A stretch of DNA of 64,000 bases from Haematobia irritans (GCF_050003625.1 NC_134398.1:107540026-107604025), one strand, 5' to 3'; positions 32,223 to 44,371 are shown, numbered from the stretch's first letter. A program made the numbers and translations. Notes: generated by a model from the sequence alone, not told the origin.

Positions 32223-34310
32223 TTAACTTTTGTGGAACCAACCAGATTGCTCCAAAAACATTAACAAACTGCTTAAGTTAACGTTTTCCAGGTCAGCCAG
32301 TAATCTAAAGCTATATGCTCCTAAAATTCGCTTACGCCTTACACAAAAAGCAGGACACTCACACAAGAGGTGTTTAATTGATTCCTTTTCCTCCACGTCA
32401 TGACAGCTTATACAATAGTCATTATACTTCGCACCTATAGTTTTTGCAAATTCGCCTATCAGGCAGCGACCCGTTATAGCAGATATTAGGAGTGCTATCT
32501 GACGCCTTGAGAACACTAGCATATCTAGTGTGCGGTTTAAGTTTAAATGGGGCCATATTTGCTTGGTGTCGTTACAACCCTTGCAATTTTCCCATCGAAT
32601 ATTGGCCATCATAACAGCCTTCTCACGCAGTAAGAGCTTGCAGGTGGCCAGAGGCATACCAACAGATTCTAGTTCCCCTGGAATATGTAAGGTAGTTCCT
32701 AGCCTTGCTAACACATCTGCTTCACAGTTCCCCGGTATGTTCCTATGACCAGGCACCCATATTAGGTGAATATTGTACTGCTCAGCCATCTCGTTGAGAG
32801 ATTTGCGGCAGTCTATGGCCGTTTTTGAGTTAAGGAACACAGAGTCCAAGGATTTTATTGCAGGTTGACTGTCTGAGTATATATTAATGCCAATATTTGT
32901 TGGAACATTACTTCTCAGCCAATTCACCACCTCTCTTATTGCCAATATTTCAGCCTGAAAAACACTACAGTGATTAGGTAATCTTTTCGCTATTCGAATT
33001 TCCAGATCTTTAGAATATACTCCGAACCCCACTTGTCCATTCAATTTGGAGCCATCAGTATAGAAATCTATATATCTTTTATTCCCCGGGGTCTGTGTAC
33101 ACCACGCCTCACTGTTGGGAATTAGAGTTTCAAACTTTTTGTCGAAAAGTGGTTTTGCCAGGGTGTAATCCACTACGTTAGGCACATCTGGCATTACTTT
33201 GAGGACCGAACTATGACCGTACATTTTTTCCGACCACAGCGATAGCTCGCGCAACCGCACAGCCGTTGTTGCAGCTGACTGTTTGGCCAAAATGTCTAAA
33301 GGCAATAGATGTAGCATGACATTAAGGGAGTCTGTTCCTGCCTTACTAAATGCTCCTGAGATACATAAGCTCGCCATACGCTGAACTTTATCTAAACAAG
33401 TCGGTTTCTGAAGTGCCGGCCACCAGACTACAACACCATATAGCATTATAGGTCTAACCACTGCCGTGTATAGCCAATGCACAATTTTTGGTCTTAGTCC
33501 CCACTTTTTCCCTATTGCCTTTTTGCACGAGTACAAAGCTACCGTGGCTTTTCCCGCCCTCTCTTCAATATTAAGCCTAAAATTCAGCTTCCTGTCCAAA
33601 ATAACGCCAAGGTATTTTGCACACTCACCAAAGGGATTTTCAGTACCCCCTAAGGAAATGGGCCTAACCGTGGGAGTTTTGCGATCTTTGCAGTACATGA
33701 CTATTTCTGTCTTTGCTGGGTTTACACCAAGACCATTATCTTTCGCCCATTTCTCAGTCATCCGGAGAGCTCTCTGTATAATATGTCTGATTGTGGATGG
33801 GAATTTTCCCCTGACTGCTAGCGCCACATCATCTGCGTATGCCACCACTTTTATCCTTTCTTTTTCTAGAGAAACCAGAAGGTTGTTTATAGCAACATTC
33901 CAAAGAAGAGGTGATAGAACTCCTCCTTGGGGAGTGCCTCTGTTCACATACCTTTGTATGTTTGCTTGCCCTAGTGTGGCTGAAATACGTCTCTTCATTA
34001 GAAGTTCGTCTAACAGCCTAAGAATACCTGGATCAACATTCAGAGTTGTCAGTCCATTTAATATCGAGCTCGGATGGATATTATTGAACGCCCCTTCGAT
34101 GTCTAGAAACGCCACGATTGTGTATTCTTTGACAGATAGTGAGCTTTCAATAAAGCTGACCAGTTCATGCAATGCGGTCTCAGTAGACCTGCCCTTCGAG
34201 TATGCATGCTGTCGTTTCGAGAGCAAACCTGAATCCACGGTAGTTCTAAGATACATGTCTATCATCCTCTCCAGGGTCTTAAGTAGGAATGAGGATAAGC
34301 TGATTGGTCG
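32223..34310 (-). pseudogene. LINE-B copy 2 ORF2, RT, RNase H and zinc motif
   Basis: Open from about 34310 (KDFRPISLSSFLLKTLERM) through the Met at 34265 to the stop at 32223. RT: AFLDIEGAFNN (~53), GTPQGGVLSPLLWNVAIN (~109), VVAYADDVALAV (~140, YADD intact), KYLGVILDRKLNF. RNase H: FYTDGSKLNGQVGFGVYSKD, FQAEILAIREVV, IYSDSQPAIKSL and WVPGHRNIPGNCEADVLAR, with Asp, Glu, Asp and His in place. C-terminal CISCHDVEEKESIKHLLC. This layout fits LOA/R1-type LINEs. The enzyme half looks intact; the loss is upstream. Confidence 0.88.
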
Positions 34311-35731
34311 GAAATCCTTCGCACTCGAGTGAGAGGCCAGGGGATAATTTTGTCAGTTACAGCTTGTAACTCCGCCGGAGTAATTCCATCAGGTCCAGGG
34401 GATTTGAATGGTCCAAAGCTATTTAGCGCCCATCTTATTCTAGTTTCCGATACAATTTCCTCGGCAGGAAACGACCGCTGAGCAACTGTGGCATCGCCAG
34501 TACATGGTTCAACCGTCTGATTTCCAGGAAAATGTGTGTCCAATAGTACCTCCAGCGTCTCCTCACTGGACGTTGTCCAATTGCCCTCCGATGTTTTAAT
34601 GAAACCTGGAGCGGAGTTGGTGGATGCTAGAACTTTCCGTAGTCTGGAAGCCTCGGACGTATTCTCAATACTGCTGCAGTAAGCATTCCAAGAGGTATGC
34701 TGAGCCTTTCTCAGTTCTCGCTTGTATCCTCTCAGAATCTTCTTGTAAGCGTCCCAGTCCTCAGAAGCTCTGGTGGACTTTGCCTTGTTCAAGAGCTTCC
34801 TGCAGGATTTCCTCATATTCCTTAATTCCGTAGACCACCATGGTGGTCGATGTTTCCCCCTTGGCTTTCCTCTAGGGCATGCAGCTTTCAGTGAGATGTT
34901 GAAGGCCTTAGTAATCCGCTCCACTGCGTATTCGATATCTTGCACATTTCTCATATTTGTCTCTGGTATTTCCGGTATCATCATATTGAACGATTCCCTA
35001 TACCTATTCCAGTCAGCTTTCCTTGCATTTGGCGGAAATATGGTCTTGGTGGTATGAACATCAAATTTGAAACTGATGTAGCGATGATCTGAGAAGCTGT
35101 GTTCACTTAAAACATGCCACTCAGATATCATTTCATTCAGTTCTTGCGAGGCCAAGGTGATGTCCAAAACCTCTTGCCTGTTTTTAGTGACAAAGGTTGG
35201 AACATCTCCCTTGTTGCAAACTACCAGATTAGTACGCAAAATAAACTCTATTAGCGACTCTCCCCTTGCATTAGTATCACTACTTCCCCATATACTATGA
35301 TGTGCATTCGCATCGCATCCCATAATGAGTTTCGTCTTTGTTTTCCGTGACTCCTCTACTAAGGTCTTAACGGCATATGGAGGCATCTCCCTGTCATGTC
35401 CCATGTAGACCGAAGATACCCAATATTTGCATTTGGCTATTTCTAAACTGGCAACGACAGTGTCTGTATTGCACATTGAAGGAAGCAGAAACAAGTTGAG
35501 CTCGTTTTTAGCAATTATACAGGCTCGATTTACATCATTACCACTATACTGCAATAGTTTGAACCCCGGAGTACTTAATTCACATATTTTGTTTTTATAA
35601 ACATATGGTTCTTGAATAAGAACTATATCTATGTCCCCTTTCATCAGGAGAACTTTTAAGGCAGCACATGCAGCCTTACAATGATGAAGATTTATCTGGA
35701 GGATCCGTAGGACCATCGAGATTTTCAACAA
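34262..35731 (-). pseudogene. LINE-B copy 2 ORF2, endonuclease and linker
   Basis: LRILQINLHHCKAACAALKV, IQEPYVYKN, GCDANAHHSIWGSSD, VLDITLASQELN and SEHSFSDHRYISFKF keep the catalytic residues. The frame runs through SFGPFKSPGPDGITPAELQA (start of RT), then a deletion after DKIIPW shifts the frame and it ends at 34262, overlapping the RT frame by four bases. ORF2 is thus in two pieces. Confidence 0.85.
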
Positions 35732-36771
35732 CCGTCACATCAGCCGCTTCAATCGAGTCATCAAGAATGTCCTCTTCAGAGATATCGGTGACTCTCGCAA
35801 TAACCATAGGTTCAACTTTGGTGAGTTCTGAGGCAGTAGAAGCCTCCTCACGCATACGGTATCTATCCATGTCTTCAAATGTCTTGGTATCCCCCTCGAC
35901 TTCGCAAGAGGATCCGCTTACTTCTGATTCAGACAGAGGCTTGTCCATTTCTGAATCCTTTAGCTGATCGTTTTTATACACCTTCATTTGGATATAATGA
36001 AAGCCATAACATACACGGCCCTGGGACTTTGCTTTCAGGGTCAGGAGGGTTTGCAGGTATCCACGCATGTGCTCTTGGTCTAGCCGGTATGTCTTTCTTC
36101 TCGACTAACTCTAGAGCAGCTCCTTCCCAAACTTCACCAATTAGTATCAGAGCAGCTTTAAAACATTCTATAGACCTCTGGTCCTCAAATGCGACTAGCT
36201 TAAATCGTCCTTGATACCAACCAGCCTCTTGGTGTCGAGGATCTGGGCCGGGAAACTTTTCCAGCACCTGTGAGTAGACGCCAGACAAAGCATTCTCAAT
36301 TTCCCCCCATTTTTGCTTTGGAACCATACCGTCCAATGCTCCTTTATTAATGATAGCCATCACAAGGCTGTCTTTAGCAACTGAGGCAAACGATCGTTGA
36401 TCCCTTTTGGAGGATGGCAGCTCATCCGGTGATCGTTCCCTTTTTCCAGCCTCAAGAATTCCTTGAGCCCATTTTAAGGAATCGCTTTGTTTAGCCGAAA
36501 ACGTGCTTGGGTCGACTGATCCTAATTTCTTTAGGATAAACAAAGCATTTCTGCGTTCTTTGAATCTCTTTCGTGAGGGATTACCTCCTTTTGATGCCGT
36601 TACCTTGGAAAAGGTCCGACTTGTCAAATTGTCGCCACCTGTCGACCCGTCTACAGGTCGACTAATTGGGCCTAACTCTTGGTCATTGCCCAAATCTATA
36701 ACTCCAGTCGATACTCGTCCACTGGGCCCTGAAGTTAGCAACCCAGTGGATGTCTTTGAATTCCTCTGCAT
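35676..36771 (-). pseudogene. LINE-B copy 2 ORF1, broken
   Basis: Starts MQRNSKTSTGLLTSGPSGRV at 36771 and matches copy 1 from STGGDNLTSRTF on. After IPANPPDPES about 140 bases are missing compared with copy 1, shifting the frame: the first frame ends at 35974 while the rest (SQGRVCYGFHYIQMKVY... to DKSSSL) is in another frame, ending 35676. It therefore lacks the segment NPDLPTADWKVGRLDEV. Confidence 0.8.
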
Positions 36772-36838
36772 GGTGGCCTAATATCCCACCACACTTGAAA
36801 TTCGTAGTAGGTACTTATTACGATGATTTTATCCGCTA

Positions 36839-38104
36839 TTAAAAAACACGTCCGTTCCGTTCGACGGTTGAAATAAGACATGGTTCAACCGTCTGATTTC
36901 CAGGGAAGTGTATGTCCAAAAGTACCTCCAACGTCTCCTCACTGGACGTTGTCCAATTTCCCTCCGATGTTTTAATGAAACCTGGAGCGGTGTTAGTGGA
37001 TGCTAGTACCTTCCGTAGTCTGGAAGCCTCTGACGTATTCTCAATACTGCTACAGTAATCATCCCAAGAGTTTTGTTGAGACCTTCTCAGTTCTCGTTTA
37101 TATTCTCTCAGATTCATCTTGTAAGTGTCCCAATCCTCCGGAGCTCTTGTGGACTTTGCTTTGTTAAAGAGCTTCCTGCAGGATTTCCTCATATTACTTA
37201 ACTCCGTAGTCCACCATGGCGGCCGATTTTTTCCCCTTGGCTTTCCTCTAGGGCATGCAGCTTTCAGTGAAATGTTGAAGGCCTTAGTAATCCGCTCCAC
37301 TGCGTGTTCGATATCTTGCACAGTGCCCATATTTGTCTCCGGCACTTCCGGTATCATCAAATTGAACGATTCCCTATACCTATTCCAATCAGCTTTCCTA
37401 ACATTTGGCGGAAATATGGTCTTTGAAGTACGAACAGCCAATCTGAAACTGATGTAGCGATGATCTGAGAAGCTATGTTCCCTCAAAACTTGCCACTCAG
37501 ATATCTTATCATTCAGTTCCGGAGAGGTCAACGTTACGTCCAAAACCTCTTGTCTGTTCCTGGTGACGAAGGTTGGTGCATCTTCCTTATTGGAAACTAC
37601 CAGGTTAGTACGCAAAATAAACTCTATTAGCGACTCTCCCCTTGCATTAGTATCACTACTTCCCCAAATACTATGATGTGCATTTGCATCGCATCCCATA
37701 ATGAGTTTTGTCTTTGTTTTTAGTGACTCCTCAACTAAGGTCTTAACGGCACAGGGTGGCATATCCCTATCATGTCCCATGTAGACCGAAGATACCCAAT
37801 ATTTGCATGTGGATATCTCTAGACTGGCTACGACAGTGTCTGCATTGCTCAATGAAGGAAGCAGAAACAAGTTTAGTTCGTTTTTAGCAATTATACATGC
37901 TCGATTTATATCGTTACCGGTATTATGCAAAAGTTTGAAAGCCGGAGTGCTTAATTCACAGATCTTGTTCTTATATATGTATGGTTCTTGAATAAGAACT
38001 ATATCTATGTCTCCTTTCATCAGGAGAACTTTTAAGGCAGCACAAGCGGCCTTACAATGGTGAAGATTTATCTGGAGGAACCGTAGAACCATCCAAATTT
38101 TCAA
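36839..38104 (-). pseudogene. LINE-B copy 1 endonuclease
   Basis: AP endonuclease of ORF2: LQINLHHCKAACAALKVLL, LIQEPYIYKN (catalytic Glu), MGCDANAHHSIWGSSD (Asp/Asn), LDVTLTSPELN and EHSFSDHRYI (Asp-His). Open through RPPWWTTELSNMRKSC. At 36884 it is joined to the 5' UTR of copy 2, so the RT half is absent and the last 12 codons are not element-coded ORF2. Confidence 0.85.
36863..36893. other. inverted repeat at the copy 1/copy 2 junction
   Basis: GACGGTTGAA and TTCAACCGTC, a perfect 10-bp stem with an 11-base loop, lie exactly across the join between the truncated copy 1 and the 5' end of copy 2. Confidence 0.8.
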
Positions 38105-39152
38105 CCACCGTCACATCAGCCGCTTCAATTGAGTCATCAAGGTCTTCCTCTTCACAGATCTCGGTGACTCTCGCAACAATCCGCGGTTCAGCTTTGGTGA
38201 GGCTTGAGCCTGTAGAAACTTCCAGCATATGATTTTCGCCATAGTCTGTAGGTTTTATGTCTCCTTCGGCTTCGCTAGGAAATTTTTTCACTGCTGACTC
38301 TACCGGAGGCTTGTCCGTTTCGGTATCCTTTGGCTGATCGCTTTTGTATACCTTCATATGGATATCATGAAAGCCATAACTTACGCGTCCTTGGGTCTGG
38401 GCTAGATGTGGCAAAGACTGAGTGTTCAATATAAACACTACATGCCGTCTTGGCCCATCCACTTCATCCAAACGGCCAACCTTCCAATCAGCTGTTGGAA
38501 GATCTGGGTTACATTCTTTTAGTCTCTCTAGTATTGACTCAGGATCAGGAGGGTTTGCCGGTATCCATGCATGTGCTCTAGGTTTAGCCGGTATGTCTTT
38601 TTTATCGACTAACTCCAAAGCGGCTCCTTCCCAAACTTCACCAATTAGCATCAATGCAGCTTTAAAGCAATCCATAGACCTCTGGTCTGCAAAAGCTATT
38701 AACTTATATCGTCCTTGATACCATCCAGCATCTTGCCGTCGAGGACTTGGTCCGGGAAACTTTTTTCGCACCTCTGAGTAGACACCAGACATCGCGTTCT
38801 CAATTTCCCCCCATTTTTGCCTTGGAATCATACCGTCCAATGCTCCTTTATTAATAATAGCCATCACAAGGCTGTCTTTTGCAACTGAGGCAAACGATCT
38901 TTGATCCCGTTTAGAGGATGGTAGCTCATCCGGTGATCGTTCCCTTTTTCCAGCTTCAAGAATTCCTTGAGCCCATTTTAAGGAATCGCTTTGCTTAGCC
39001 GACAACGTGCTTGGGTCGACTGATCCTAATTTCTTTAGGATAAACAAAGCATTTCTTCGTTCCTTGAATCTCTTTCGAGAGGGATTGCCTCCTTTTGATG
39101 TCGTCACCTTAGAAAAGGTTCGACTTGCCAAAGTGTCACCGCCAGTCGACCC
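38052..39152 (-). pseudogene. LINE-B copy 1 ORF1 (DUF4780-like)
   Basis: From STGGDTLASRTFSKV to DKSSPL (stop 38052), with no internal stop. It has a basic region (NPSRKRFKERR), then FASVAKDSLVMAIINKGAL, WYQGRYKLIAFADQRSMDCF, LIGEVWEGAALELV, AHAWIPANPP and GRVSYGFHDIHMKVY. The order and the PANPP/YGF blocks resemble DUF4780, an RRM-like pair often found in insect LINE proteins (moderate confidence). An acidic C-terminus follows. It overlaps the start of ORF2 in another frame. 5' truncated at codon ~45. Confidence 0.75.
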
Positions 39153-39165
39153 GTCAAAAGCCTTA

Positions 39166-39680
39166 CTGAAATCCGTACATAATACATCCGTCTGGCACCT
39201 ATCCGTAAAAGACCCATAAATCTTCGTAACGAACTCTAACAAATTCGTCACAGTGGACCTACCCCTAACAAAACCATGTTGACAGGAGGAAATAACAGAA
39301 CTCATATAATGACTCAGACGCGCCGTAATCAACTGTTCAAAAAGTTTCGGGACAGCACTCGACTTAGCTACACATCTATAATTCTCAACAGCAGATCTAC
39401 AACCACTTTTATGTAAAGGTATAATATAACTCTCCTTCCACAATCCCGGAAAGACATCAGTCGATAAAGAAATATTGAAGAGTTGAGTGGGAGGAACATA
39501 AATCACATCTGCACACTTCCGAAGAATAGCAGAAGGTACACAATCTGGACCGGGTGAAAAACTCGGCTTCAATTTCAACAAACCCTCATAAACTTCTTCG
39601 TATGAAAATCGAATATCAGGAACAAAATTAGATGGAATAATTGAATAAGGATAATCCAAAGTTGGAACGTAGCCAGACAC
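39166..39680 (-). pseudogene. LINE-A reverse transcriptase, N-terminal part
   Basis: About 170 codons: FSPGPDCVPSAILRKCADVI, GLWKESYIIPLHKSG, YRCVAKSSAVPKLFEQLI, CQHGFVRGRSTVTNLLEF and TDVLCTDFSKAFD. These are RT motifs 0-3 as in CR1/Jockey-superfamily LINEs. The frame runs on into LINE-B ORF1 only because the insertion happens to keep it open. The second half is at 31246-32065. Confidence 0.85.
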
Positions 39681-39809
39681 ATATGAAGACTGGAAAAATC
39701 CGCTTGTTGTTGTTTATAATATATTGTGGGATGAGTTTTTAAGAAGAATATTTTCTACCTTTTTTAAATTGGCTGTCTGAAATTGTTGATCACTTAATTT
39801 TATTGATTT

Positions 39810-40550
39810 TTAGATTGGGCTCATTGCAGTATTTATCTTTTGTTTAAAAGGTTGAGTAGAATGAAAATTTATTGTTCTTCCGGAAGCTATTGATTTTGTA
39901 TACCATTCTGTGGAAATTTTGTCGCTATTTCTATGTAGCTTTACGTCCAAATAAGGCAAGTAGTTGTTGGTTTCTTTTTCTATTGTAAATTGAAGTTTGT
40001 TGTGGTATTTGTTGAATGTTGCAAGTATTATATCTTCATCTTCTTTTTTAATTACCGCAAATAAGTCGTCCACATAGTTAGTTATAAATTTTATTGTAAT
40101 GTTCCTTTCACTAAGTTCTTTGATAGTTTCTGCTAACATATTATCCAAAACTATGTCGGCGATCGTTGGAGACAATGGGTTTCCCATTGGCATACCATAC
40201 GTTTGATAGTACAGAGTTTCTCCATACTTAAAATAATTGTTGTCATTGAAACAAAATTGAAGTAGTTTTAAGAATTGTGTTTTAGGTATTTTAGTGTGTG
40301 TTTCTAAACTTTTCCATTGTGTCATTATGTTTTTTATCGCTAGGTGTATAGGTATGTTGGTGAATAACGATACCACGTCGTATGTCGTTTTCGTCCAAAG
40401 ATACATTTTTTAATCTGTCTTTTAGTTCATATGCATTTTTTATATTATATTTTTCCGAAATGAGATTTTTTATTATGGAACCCACATGCTTGGACACGTT
40501 GTAACAGTGCACTTCAACTGACGACGATATTGGTCGAATTTCTTTTAGTA
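39810..40550 (-). pseudogene. Penelope-like reverse transcriptase
   Basis: Opens with KEIRPISSSVEVHCYNVSKHV (about 40550-40480) and ...AYELKDRLKNVSLDEND, shifts frame near 40395, then TYDVVSLFTNIPIHLAIKN, GMPMGNPLSPTIADIVLDN and the catalytic ITNYVDDLFAV, and ends near LPYLDVKLHR and GRTINFHSTQP. These are the ordered motifs of Penelope RTs, which are related to telomerase RT. One frameshift plus 5' truncation make it non-functional. Confidence 0.88.
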
Positions 40551-41078
40551 TAAATATTAATGTATATTTATTTGCTTTATGATTGATCTTTTAGTTGTTT
40601 GTTTGATGAACGCGACCGACGCAAGGGTTTAATGACTACTGTTGTTTTCTTGTTTGCCTTTACGTGTTAAAGGGTCAAAGCTAGAAGAAGACAACATTAA
40701 CAACAATGATGTCGATTGTCATCGATGATGAGTATGTCTTGTATTGTTGTTGTTAACTGTTGTTCTAATGAAAATAAATAGAAGATGTACAATATCGATA
40801 TATATGTGTTTAATATATTGTCTTATATTATGCATATAATTCATTGTAGAGTACATTAGGGTGGGTCGTCTTTTGCATATAAAATTGAATATATGATGAC
40901 TTGGATAATAATTAGAGAAAATAAAATAGACATAGAAATAGAAAAGTAGTGATAAATAAATAAGGAAAATAAGAATATTTTACTACTTCAAAGCAAATTA
41001 AGTAAATGAATTTATAAATTGAAATTTTGTAATTTTCATTGAAAAAATGCATGGTTTAATGTCGTTCGACATTAAGCA
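40551..41078. repeat. AT-rich repeat shared with 10.48-10.74 kb
   Basis: 40745-41060 has, in order, gttgttctaatgaaaataaa, gaagatgtac, agggtgggtcg and tggtttaatgtcg, also present at 10487-10738. No gene. Confidence 0.45.
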
Positions 41079-41312
41079 GTGGATCTATATGGAAATGGTA
41101 TCCATGAGATGATTTATACGCGCACGCCACAATATTTGTATCAGCAGTTAAGTTTTCCCCGATCGAATAGAGCTTCAAAACTTATTATCGCATTCATTTT
41201 CGCAATACGTCTTTGGAACTCTCTACCAAATGAATTACAAACTCTCAGCAATTCGGTAATTTTCAAACGAAAACTTTGGGAATTTTATAACGAAATATTT
41301 ATAATTTTATAA
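41079..41312 (+). pseudogene. LINE ORF2 C-terminal fragment (CR1-like)
   Basis: 77 codons ending IRLWNSLPNELQTLSNSVIF plus KRKLWEFY. The 'WNSLP ... S...FK..L' block closes the ORF2 proteins of CR1- and Jockey-superfamily LINEs. The rest of the element is absent. AT-rich sequence to about 41750, ending in caataaagaaataaatg, could be its 3' UTR. Confidence 0.55.
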
Positions 41313-43157
41313 ATATTTATATCTTTTATATATTATTTTTATTATATTTTTGTTATTATTTTATTTTTATTATTTATTTATTTATAATATTCCTTTTTTG
41401 CTTCACTTATATTTATTTGAAATTTTTTAATTTTTTATATGCCATTTTTGTTATTAATTCTATACTTAAATTTATTTTTTAAAATTGTATTAGTTATATT
41501 ATTAAAATATATAGGATATCCTTTATTTATTATTTTGATATATTCCGTTTTTCGTTAAATTTCAAACTTTTCAATTAAACTTGTTTTTTCTCTGTAATTT
41601 ATTGTCTTATCTTAATATTTAAATATATTTTATATGATTGTATTAGTTATAAGATTTTAAAAAATTATAGGATATTCGCACCCGTTCTATAATAAAAAAA
41701 ATTCATTTTTATTGTGCGGGTATTATTCAATAAAGAAATAAATGTGAAATTGCGACCTAGACAATGATTACAATTACAAAAATGTGTTCACAGGCAGACT
41801 GGTGCAGGATATAAATATTTACGATTACAGTTAGCAGATCGATCTTAAAATGTCTATGAGTCCTTCTGACATTATATACAGCTTGTGTTCCAAATTCTAA
41901 ACCTATAAGTTCATTTTTGTAATTTTAGCCTCTGAATCCAGTCAATGGTGTCATAGAGGTTTGTTGAGTTACAGTCATTTGTTATTTTATTTTTATTACT
42001 ATTTTTATTTATCATTTATTTACTATTTATGTTTATTTTTCTTTGTTGCGTTATGTTTGTCCGTTTATTACTAAACAGTAACTTTGGTGATTATGAAGAA
42101 CAACGGTTCGGTGGTTGGATGTTGTATTCCTTCTGCAAATGTCAAAGCACTGTACGAATTTTATCCTTTAGTGCTGAGTTTGCACTCTTCTGGTGAAGGG
42201 AGTTCATTGCTCACATTGGATAATAAGTGACATTATATTTAAAAATATTTATAAACATTTTACTTATCTACCTATTCGAAAACAAAAAAGGAATTCTTAC
42301 CTGCCATCCTTGTAACAAAAGGCTTCTGTCCACAGCTCGTAGCCACATGACTGCATCTCCAGCTTCAAAATTTCGTAGTTTTTTGCATCGGTAATGAAGA
42401 AATATACCCAAACATTTCAAGAGTTCAGACGTTGACGCCTAAGATAAAAAGAAAAAACAAAACATATTCAAACAACCATGAACATACTAGTGCAGACAAA
42501 AATCATAAGAACATATTCATAATTTTTAAGCCCTTATTTATTCTTGCAAAACTATATCGTGTACCTCAGACTACCGTCTATTTTTTGACCAGTCCCGTCC
42601 TCAAGACTTCCTATCTCAGCTTCAGTGCTCTGAAGTTCATTCTTCAACAGCAGAGCTCTCATGAGGATCTGGAGCCGTATTGTATGAGTAACTTACGTAA
42701 TCCGAAGGCTGCCATATCAAAGCACATTTACCTGTGTACTAATAAATTTCATGACATTGCACTCCTAAATACACATCATATGTATGTAATGCTATGTTCC
42801 CGCTGACTCGTTTTTCCAAAACATTTCATCCTTCACACCGAGTTGAGATGTTTTAGTTTGACAGTCATCATAGAAACTAGAAATGCCCATTACTCTAAAT
42901 TCAAATATAAGCAACGTTTGTTCACATAAATACAGCAACCGCCAAGGAAAAATTGTTTAAATCGTTTTCACAACCCTATGTTCTTCAAAGCCTTTATTTC
43001 AATAATTTGTCATATAACTTTAAAAGAGTGTGTTCAGTCAGAGCCTATTCCAAATTAGGGTTGTTTACATTATAAAATTGACGTGTTTTTGAGGAAAACT
43101 TGTGTGTTGAACTTGATTTCTGTATGGGGAAACTACCCGTTTTTAAATGCTTATAAA
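41313..43157. other. AT-rich stretch, nothing recognised
   Basis: Contains one 124-codon plus-strand frame at 42432-42806, of low complexity at its start and without a domain I know; chance is the simplest reading. No RNA gene or repeat ends seen. Confidence 0.4.
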
Positions 43158-43856
43158 GGGATGGCTATAATTAATAAAGGAGGGGAAATTGAGAACACAA
43201 TGTTTGGTGTCTACTTAGAGGTGCGAAAAAAGTTTCCCGATGTTAGATGGTATCAAGGACGATTTAAGTCAATCGTATTTGCAGACCAGAGGTCTTTGGA
43301 TTGCTTGAAAGCTACTTTGATACTAATTGGTGAAGTTTGGGAAGGAGTCGCTCTGGAGTTAGTCGAGAAAAAAGACATACCGGCTAAACCTAGAGCACAT
43401 GCATGGATACTTGTAAACCCTCCTGATTCTGAGTCAATATTAAACAGACTAAAGGAATGTAACCCAGATCTTCCAACCGCCGATTGGAAGGTTGGTCGTT
43501 TGGATGAGGTGGATAGACCAAGACGACATGCGGTTTTTATATATAACATTGAGTCGTTGTTACATCTATTCAAGACTCAAGGACGTGTAAGTTATGGCTT
43601 TCATGATATCTATATGAAGGTGTACAAAAGCGATCAGCCAAAGGATTCTGAACCGGACAAGCCTCCGTTAGAGTCAGAAGTATCTAAAGGCTAAAGCTGA
43701 ACCGCGGATTGTTGTGAGAGTCACCGATATCTGTGAAGAGGAAGCCCTTGATGACCCAATAGAAACGGCTGATGTGACGGTGGTTGAAAATGTGGATGGT
43801 TCTACGGTTCCTCCAGATAAATCTTCACCATTGTAAGGCTCCTTGTACTGCCTTAA
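43158..43856 (+). pseudogene. LINE-B copy 4 ORF1 fragment
   Basis: Plus strand, from MAIINKG on, with two small deletions (after INKG; after KKFP) and a stop after LESEVSKG at 43694. The out-of-frame rest AEPRIVVRVTDICEEEALDD... to PPDKSSPL ends at 43835, followed by the first bases of ORF2. It is the most decayed of the four ORF1 copies, yet in the 38.4-kb tract it agrees with the 44.7-kb copy and not with copy 1. Confidence 0.8.
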
Positions 43857-43872
43857 CAGATTAAAAAGATTT

Positions 43873-44371
<499 letters not shown>

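Larger units (their letters stand above)
32079..39152 (-). mobile_element. LINE-B pair, head to tail, in one target site
   Basis: Minus strand, bounded by GTCAAAAGCCTTA at 32066-32078 and 39153-39165. In element order: copy 1 (39152-36884: ORF1 lacking its first ~45 codons, then endonuclease, cut after GNQTVEPC), copy 2 (about 36872-32079: 5' UTR, broken ORF1, ORF2 with endonuclease, RT, RNase H and zinc motif, 3' UTR, taacc tail). The second copy starts with a real 5' end, as judged from the 45.6-kb copy. Confidence 0.88.
30476..39686 (-). mobile_element. LINE-A (CR1/Jockey-superfamily), 5'-truncated, split by LINE-B
   Basis: Minus strand. 39686-39166 carries the first RT motifs, 32065-31246 the rest, and 31245-30476 the 3' UTR ending in four ataa units (30491-30510). 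Bordered by AGACT in the Penelope-like element. LINE-B copies (32079-39152) are inserted at the SKAFD motif with a 13-bp duplication. Confidence 0.85.
29575..40550 (-). mobile_element. Penelope-like element, split by nested LINEs
   Basis: Two minus-strand parts: reverse transcriptase at 39692-40550 and GIY-YIG endonuclease plus 3' end at 29575-30475. Between them lies LINE-A (30476-39686) bordered by AGACT on both sides (30471-30475 and 39687-39691). The two halves together make one Penelope-like protein in the right order. The 5' end is cut near 40550. Confidence 0.88.

Noticed and set aside
33466..34332. 288-codon plus-strand frame
   Set aside because: Antisense shadow of the LINE-B reverse transcriptase, which has all RT and RNase H motifs on the minus strand. 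The same holds for plus-strand frames at 35.7-38.7 and 44.7-45.6 kb.
38052..39680. A single 542-codon RT-ORF1 fusion protein
   Set aside because: The frame crosses the LINE-A/LINE-B insertion point with its 13-bp duplication; the fusion is accidental.
42432..42806. 124-codon plus-strand frame as a gene
   Set aside because: Low-complexity start, no domain, no splice or promoter support, AT-rich surroundings.
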